DNA of 64,000 nt from Daedaleopsis sinensis (lineage: Eukaryota > Basidiomycota > Agaricomycetes > Polyporales > Polyporaceae): the NCBI GenBank assembly GCA_033807695.1, contig CM066307.1, positions 2,728,001 to 2,792,000 on the forward strand, read 5' to 3'. Shown here piece after piece: positions 58,274 to 64,000 of this stretch. A program made the position numbers and the translations under genes. Numbering within the stretch: position 1 is the stretch's first letter; each line of letters begins with the position of its first letter. A model generated the notes under the pieces. The model saw only the letters and a list, made by a program, of their open reading frames with translations, was not told the DNA's origin and did no database searches.

Positions 58274-60687
58274 ATGTCTTCTGCAGGCGGTATGCCCCGA
58301 CTCCCAGTCTTCCTCGACGGATCAAAACCTGGTGTCCTCGATCCCACACAACCCGCACGCATCCTTCGTGTTCCCAACGCTGAGCTACTTTTTGCTACCT
58401 ACGATGCGGTTGCCGCTACTGGTAGCCTTAGACGGTCTCTATCTCAACCCTCGGTTGCCCAATCTTCTCCGCAGCATGTTCAAGGCCCTTCCCGTATCGT
58501 TGTCGAGACGATTCCTGGGGTAGCAGTTCCTAGCCGATGGAGACATGTTCCCACAGCGCTTTGTGCCACGGGTGCGCGGGAGGAGGGCATCTCGTGGCCC
58601 ACTATCGTCGAGCTATGCGGGTACGTTGTTATAACGCTTTCTCTTGTGGACTTTAATCTCATTTCATATCAGACTTATCACCGTGATGTCACAAGAGCAG
58701 TGGGACATCTACAAGCTAGACCCAGCGTACGACTGCCACGTCCCCACTCCTCCACAACTACCCGTTATTACAAGGGCCGGCGCTCCGCGTCCTCCAGACA
58801 GACAGACCGGTCCTTCGAAACGTCGAGCGCCTTCCCCTTCTCCCGATGACACGGCAAGTGCACCGCCGAGGAAGTATCGCAGGACGACCAGAACGGCCTC
58901 ATCAGCTTCGATGAATGCCTCCTCAGCTTCAACGCAATCATCGTCGAAGCAGAACGATCGAAAACCGCGCACGCAGACCAACCGAGACCCTTACAATATC
59001 CCTGCTTGGTTCATCGAGGTGCTCCAGAATCGTCCAGATTCTGAAGGACAGTGGCAGCCTACCATTGATCCACAGAGTCTGCCCGAGTGGCTGTCTGATA
59101 TTGTCCGGAATGCGCCCTCCCCGGCGGCTCGCGCGCAATCGGCTTCCGCATCTCAACCTGGGTTCGCCTCTCATGCTACACCACGCGCTGGCTCCTCCTG
59201 CTACAGCACGAGCTCATCCCCAACTGCCTCTTTGTCCCGTACGGCCTCGATCGCCTCGACGGCACAGCAGAGTACCTCTGCGGCCTCAGACTCCATTTCA
59301 CTATCGACGTTGACGTCTTTCAGTACCTCGACGAGCTCGGCAAGCGCTTCGAGAGCTTCCACGGCGACAGCGCGGCAGGGTTCCATCCCGGTAGACTCGA
59401 CGCCCTCCTCAATGGAGAAGGAGACCGTCACACCCTCCGTCGACCCCATGCCCGAGGATGTCGACATGGGCAACACCAGACGTCGAGGTACGTGCTGAGA
59501 TTCATATAATTGATTCTGACTCACCGTCTTGCAGCTTATGATGACACTGTAGACGAGGTAGACGAGGTACATGTCGCTACGCATCGCAACAAGCGTCGGC
59601 GTACCGAACCCACCGCGCCAAGTCCATCTAGCCCACACGACAAGCCCCTCGACCGAGCCCGACGACGTCAGCGAAACGCCGAGGCTGAGCGCAAGAAGAG
59701 GCTAGCAGAGGATCAGGCGTACCGGGATAAGAGATGCCAGGAGGAAATTATCGCGGACATGCTCACCTCCTATGGTACGTCGTTTGCGTATCCCATGTCC
59801 ATCACGAAGAGATCCTGATATAAACATGCGTAGCCTCTGTTGCTCGTGCGCACGACCGTGCTCACGCGGAAGAGCGTGCCCGTGAAGAGGAGCGTGTTCG
59901 TGCAGAAGAGCATGCCCGTGCAGAAGAGCGTGCTCGTGCAGAAGAGGCTGCCCGTGCAGAAGAGCGTGCTCGTGCAGAAGAGGCTGCTCGTGCAGAAGAG
60001 GCTGCTCGTCAAGCGGCCATAGAAGATTCCCGGCGCAAGCTCGCAGATCTTGAAAAAGACCGAGTCCTTTGGGAGACTGCGGCAAAGCAACGCGCGTATG
60101 CAGAGCAGGAGGAGGAATGTCGCCGTCAACAGCAAGCCGCCGCCGAGGCCGAGGCCATGGCGCAGGCGCAGCAAGCTGCTGCCGCCGCTGAAGCCGAACG
60201 GCAGGCGCAAGCCGCTGCTGCCGCCGCCGAAGCTGAGGCTCAGCGAAAGGCTGCCATCCATGCCGAACGTCTCGACCGCCGTCGCCGACAATGTATGCGA
60301 TGGGCTCATATCGAGTGGTCGGATCAATGGGCCTTGCAACGGTACAACACCGTTGCTCAGGAGTTCGACAAGGCGCAGTTCAGCCTCGATTTCCCTGCCG
60401 AGTTCGACTTCATCCCCTGGCCCATTCTCCGCTCTCCTGTGGGTATGCAACCTGAGCACGTCACCTGGGAGGCGGTCGAGAAGTTCCTTCTCTTCGCAAG
60501 GAGGAAGATGAGTGTGAAGGCTTTGAAGGCACTCGTTGATAGCAGCTATAAGCGACTTCATCCAGACCGCTGGAGTGCTCGTGGGTACCTCAAAGGGCTG
60601 ACGGAGGAGGAGCGTGCGCCGGTGGAGAAGGCTGTGCTCGTAGCGTCGCAGATCATGTCGGCCGCCTGGGGTCAGTTACGGGGATGA
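58274..60687 (+). CDS. Large Ala/Glu/Arg coiled-coil protein
   Basis: Four exons (58274-58620, 58673-59487, 59535-59774, 59834-60687) phase cleanly to 751 residues. The N-terminal part is variable; the middle is Ser/Thr-rich and low in complexity (about residues 165-385). From about residue 400 basic and then charged helical sequence appears, with tandem RAEERARAEE units and Ala/Glu/Gln-rich heptads that should form a long coiled coil. The C-terminal block (DFIPWPILRSP, KALVDSSYKRLHPDRWSARG) is compact; its HPDRW recalls J-domain HPD proteins, but the context differs and I do not assign it. Likely nuclear or cytoskeletal scaffold, by inference only. Confidence 0.7.
59855..60015 (+). repeat. 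12-bp coding repeat (cgtgcagaagag)
   Basis: About a dozen units of cgtgcagaagag and variants encode Arg-Ala-Glu-Glu or Ala-Ala-Arg. Unit number probably varies between strains. Confidence 0.8.
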
Positions 60688-60948
60688 TTAGACACGAACG
60701 GTTTAGCGATAGGACGACGTAGACATAGAGTGTAATGGGCAAGTGCAGTGGTTATGTCGAATACGAATATTGGCTTCACGCTTTTCCGGGGACTTGACGC
60801 TGTGACTACTGTCACCGAAATGCGTGACGTCGATCATTTTCCTCCTTTGTCCATCGGCGCGCAAGAAAGAGCATTGTGCTTTCAACCAACTCATCGTCAC
60901 TGTAGTCCAGCATGCTCCTCATCCACATACCTCGTCGCGCCACTCGCC

Positions 60949-62167
60949 ATGGTACAACAACCTTCTCATACTTCACCATACACCTTCGGGGCTCGTGCCC
61001 TGATTCGCTGCGATGCCGTCACCGAACTTCCGCACAGCGCCCCTGCTGCTCCGGACGTGGTAATGGATGTCACACCCACTGTTCTGAGGTGCTTTGGCGA
61101 TCAGTGAGTAGTTGCCATGATTCACTGACTCGCCATGCTAACGAAGAGCATCAGACAAGTGCATCCCAAGCCCAAGTCCTCCAGCACGACCGCATCGCGT
61201 TCTGTGCGAGCAGCCACACCTCGCTCAGCCATGCGAAGCACGTCAGTTGGGAGGTCTCCAACCCCGCCGACCCCCCGCACAGTCAGTCCTGCACCTTCGT
61301 CATCAGCTTCCCCGCCACCTCCTTCTCCCTCACCGGGGCCCCACGACTATGGTCGGGGTAACAGTTCTGGTCCGAGTCGAATCCCGTCAGTCAACTTCGG
61401 AAGAGCAACATCAGTGCCTCCAATCCACTTGTCTACCCCCCGTGCTACATCGAGCAAGCGCTATAGTGCTGCCACCAGCACCGTCACCAGCGCCGCCAGC
61501 ACCGTCACCAGCGCCGCCAGCACCGTCATCAGCGCCGCCAGCACCGTTACCGCTCCCGGCGCTAAGAAGCCACTCACACGTTCGGCTTCACGAAGCTCTA
61601 TGCGCGAAGAGAAAAGGCCTTCTGGCTCATCAATGCCGCAGATCCGCAATCTGCCAGTGGTGAGACTTCTTAACCTACATCGTCATTCGATATACTGACG
61701 CATCGTGACGGTAGAACCCTAACGACCAGGATGGATCTGGTTATCGCAGAACAACTACCAAATGCCGGCAAACAGACTCCGAGAAGACGAAAGGCCTCCA
61801 GTACGAGACGGCATGGTACACGTCGTACAGCGAGTCCCCAATAGAAGCACCACCCGCTGGCCTGTTGAAGAGGGTCGACCTGACGGTGGGCGACTTGTTC
61901 TGCCACTGGTCTCCGGGACGTGGACCTGTCGAGCCGCAGATGTGGGCCTGCGCCAAAGTCGCTGTCGGAAAGAACCAGTGGGTGACTGTGGACCGAGGGC
62001 ATGTACGCGCGAAGGATGGACGTGTGTTGTTCATCACCGATCAAGGAGAACCTGCTTATCTTTCGGGGTCGTGGGCGCAACGGAAGGAGAGGGCGCGCGA
62101 AGGCAAGCTGAGACGCAAGGTCAAGGGCAAGGGCAAAGCTGGTGTGTTATCATCTTATGTGTGTTAA
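60949..62167 (+). CDS. Ser/Pro-rich protein with basic globular C-terminus
   Basis: Three exons (60949-61103, 61155-61659, 61715-62167) phase cleanly to 370 residues. The first 50 residues are short and mixed. The middle 170 are Ser/Pro/Thr-rich with repeated TVTSAAS units from a 21-bp tandem repeat at about 61481-61548. The C-terminal 150 residues look folded (GLQYETAWYTSYSES, VDLTVGDLFCHWSPGRGP, QWVTVDRGHVRAKDGRVLF) and end in a Lys/Arg-rich tail. Neither a signal peptide nor a membrane segment is seen. The folded part resembles hypothetical Agaricomycete proteins, function unknown. Confidence 0.6.
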
Positions 62168-62705
62168 TCGCAGTTTTCACTTAATGTCGCTACGCTTGTC
62201 GCCTCAGTGTAGGTATCGTCCATATAGCGTCGTTTGAGATGTACCTTATGAATATGTGGCCCTGTAATGACATCTGCTTCCTCACCGAATCATAGACCAT
62301 TTCGTTCATGCGATGCGAACGCCGAACATGACCAAAAGTTCCGAGTATACTTAAGTATGACATCGTTCGCCGCCAAGTCAAAATGGGGAGCAGGATGCAA
62401 GTAGAGCTCTGCTGTGGGGTAGGTACTACATAGTAGAGTCCTAGTAGATGCACGTTGTGGGGAGCGGGCTGACTGAGCTCACCTTCACCGTCGACGCGCG
62501 CACGCGAGGAGTACGCGAGGACGCTCAAAAACAGACGCGCTCTCGGCCAGCGGGCCGTTGACAACCGGTGGCCTGCGCCGCTGAGCTAGAGAGGCGCCTT
62601 GGATGTGCGTCTTTGCATTCTACCGCGTTGTCTCAGGCCACCCGTCTACACCACACAGTGGTATACTACTGTCAGCAACCCACCCATTATTCAACTCCCT
62701 TTGGA
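62168..62705. promoter_or_regulatory. Intergenic region upstream of SUN-domain gene
   Basis: 538 bp. It should contain the terminator of the preceding gene and the promoter of the next. No distinct motif is claimed. Confidence 0.35.
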
Positions 62706-63753
62706 ATGGCCAGAGATGCGAGGAGTCCCGACAACCGTGATCTCGAAGATCCATACTATGGGGGTCATTTTGTTTTTGAGGAGAGGTCGCCGGCAGGTAT
62801 GTTCCCTCTTCCCAGCTATACGTGTGAACTCATCGCAAGCAACAGTGCCCCGAGTGAGATTTCAGGACGTGAATGGACCGGCGAAAACTACATTTTCTCC
62901 GGAGCTGTCTTCGCCGTTGCCCAATAAGTCTACAGTCCCCGGAGGGTGGTGGACTGCCTTCAGTATCTCGATCCCTCGTATGGTCATACTACTCCTCTTA
63001 TCCCTGGCTACCGCCTCTACTCCCCTTGTCCTCAATCGTAGCCCAGCATTCGCACGAGAGCTCCACCACAAGTTCTCTTCGTTGCACCGTTCAGTCTGCC
63101 ATCTATTCCACCCACCCCCAACCACTGACCGTGGCCGTTTGCCTCCCGATCTCGCCGACTATGTCGACATAGCAATCAACCGTGCAATGCTGAGACAGTA
63201 CAGTCCTCGCGACTATGCTCTTGCCATCGATGGTGCTCGCATCGTACCCGAGTTGACCTCAGGGGTCGAGAAGCTCACTACACCCCATCCTGCGCACGTT
63301 GTTCTTCGTGATAACCTACACAGCGGTCGTTGTTGGGAGTTCGATGTCTCAGGGCAGCTCGGAGTGGCCTTGTCTGACATAGTGCGGCCCTTGCAAGTCA
63401 CTATCGACCACATGCCCCAAGAGGTGGTAGCAGAGCCCGGCAGAACGCCGCGCAACATGCGACTTTGGGGCGCTCTGGATGGGCGTATCAACGAAGAACG
63501 GTACCGACGTCTGCTCTCTCTAGAGGCTCATATGGCATCCGACGGACCTCCAATTACTCAAGGCTATACCTTCGTCCCCCTCGCCAACCTCACATACGAC
63601 CTTGCCTCGCAGCACAGCCAAACGTTTCCTATCGACCCTCGCATCCACATCTACGAGCTCAACTTCGGCGTCCTCGTGCTCGAGATTATAGATAACTGGG
63701 GCGGCGACTGCACTTGCCTGTATCGTCTCCGAGTACACGGTGATATGCCGTAG
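62706..63753 (+). CDS. SUN-domain protein
   Basis: Two exons (62706-62796 and 62846-63753) give 332 residues. A hydrophobic segment at about residues 76-93 (MVILLLLSLATASTPLVL) is followed by a SUN domain to the C-terminus. Diagnostic features are DYALAIDGARIVPELTSG, the GRCWEFDVSGQLGVALSD block, VTIDHMPQEV, a WGALDG motif and the closing NWGGDCTCLYRLRVHGD. SUN proteins sit in the inner nuclear envelope (or ER) and pair with KASH partners across the lumen to link nucleus and cytoskeleton. The protein is shorter than animal SUN1/2 and lacks a long coiled coil, as in expanded fungal SUN-like families. The ATG at 62706 follows good context; an upstream ATG is out of phase. Confidence 0.8.
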
Positions 63754-64000
63754 GGTCTTCGGTGAGTCTCAATCATGCATATGTGGCTAGTAGTCTTACG
63801 TCAGTCCAACCGTAGTTGCAAACCGTACGCGTAAACGCTTAGCTGTCGCTACAATGTGAGTTTCGCATAGTGTACTAGCGCCGAATATACAAAGGACGCA
63901 TTTCTTAATGTGGTGATCCTTTACTCCACGTCTAAGAACTGTCAATCCCTTACGACCCAATGTTTGAGCTGAGCAAACGCAGTGCTAATCACAACCTTTG
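63754..64000. other. 3' flank, no feature seen
   Basis: Short downstream sequence without recognised genes or repeats; the SUN gene terminator presumably lies here. Confidence 0.35.

Noticed and set aside
1..64000. CRISPR arrays, bacterial operons, rRNA and tRNA genes
   Set aside because: None seen. Spliced genes and eukaryotic transposons rule out a prokaryotic source; no cloverleaf with A/B boxes was recognised by eye, though a tRNA scan was not run.

Overview
The window looks like nuclear DNA of a basidiomycete fungus, most likely an Agaricomycete. Reasons: short GT-AG introns of about 50-60 nt that phase cleanly in most spliced models, many exons per gene, LTR, Helitron and Plavaka-like transposons of kinds known from mushroom-forming fungi, and lineage-type proteins (F-box-like, WD40 with a membrane anchor, SUN domain). 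There is no bacterial-style operon. All assignments come from reading sequence and remembered family motifs; no database search was run.

Positions 1 to about 35,700 form a transposon graveyard in fairly A+T-rich DNA. It holds a complete but decayed Ty3/gypsy element (1496-9954) with 351-bp LTRs, a CCAAC target duplication and a reverse transcriptase missing its palm; Ty1/copia relics; a nearly pristine Tc1/mariner element (16059-17677) with 213-bp inverted repeats and an open transposase; the helicase half of a Helitron (19872-22945); a probable hAT 5' fragment (from 22947); a second gypsy element on the minus strand (24896-31003, target duplication CTCGT); and the Rep half of a Helitron (32533-35240). 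The two Helitron halves share strand and lie in the expected order, so they may be one element split by later insertions.

Positions 36,100 to 64,000 are richer in G+C and carry spliced genes: a 17-exon gene of unknown function (36135-39030), a complex GC-rich minisatellite (about 39,950-41,160), a CMC/Plavaka-type transposase gene (41456-45358), then about eleven host-like genes. Several of these encode proteins with a single membrane segment: a C-terminally anchored protein (45515-46831), a coiled-coil membrane protein (48909-50368), a WD40 protein with a C-terminal anchor (54470-56057), a small N-anchored protein (56668-57383) and a SUN-domain protein (62706-63753). Also present are an F-box/LRR-like protein, a protein ending in about 18 degenerate octapeptide repeats, a long Ala/Glu/Arg coiled-coil protein and a Ser/Pro-rich basic protein.

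The most noteworthy items are the 17-exon unknown gene, the paired inverted motifs inside the Tc1 inverted repeats, the split Helitron with a possible cysteine-peptidase domain, and the run of single-pass membrane proteins around a SUN-domain gene.
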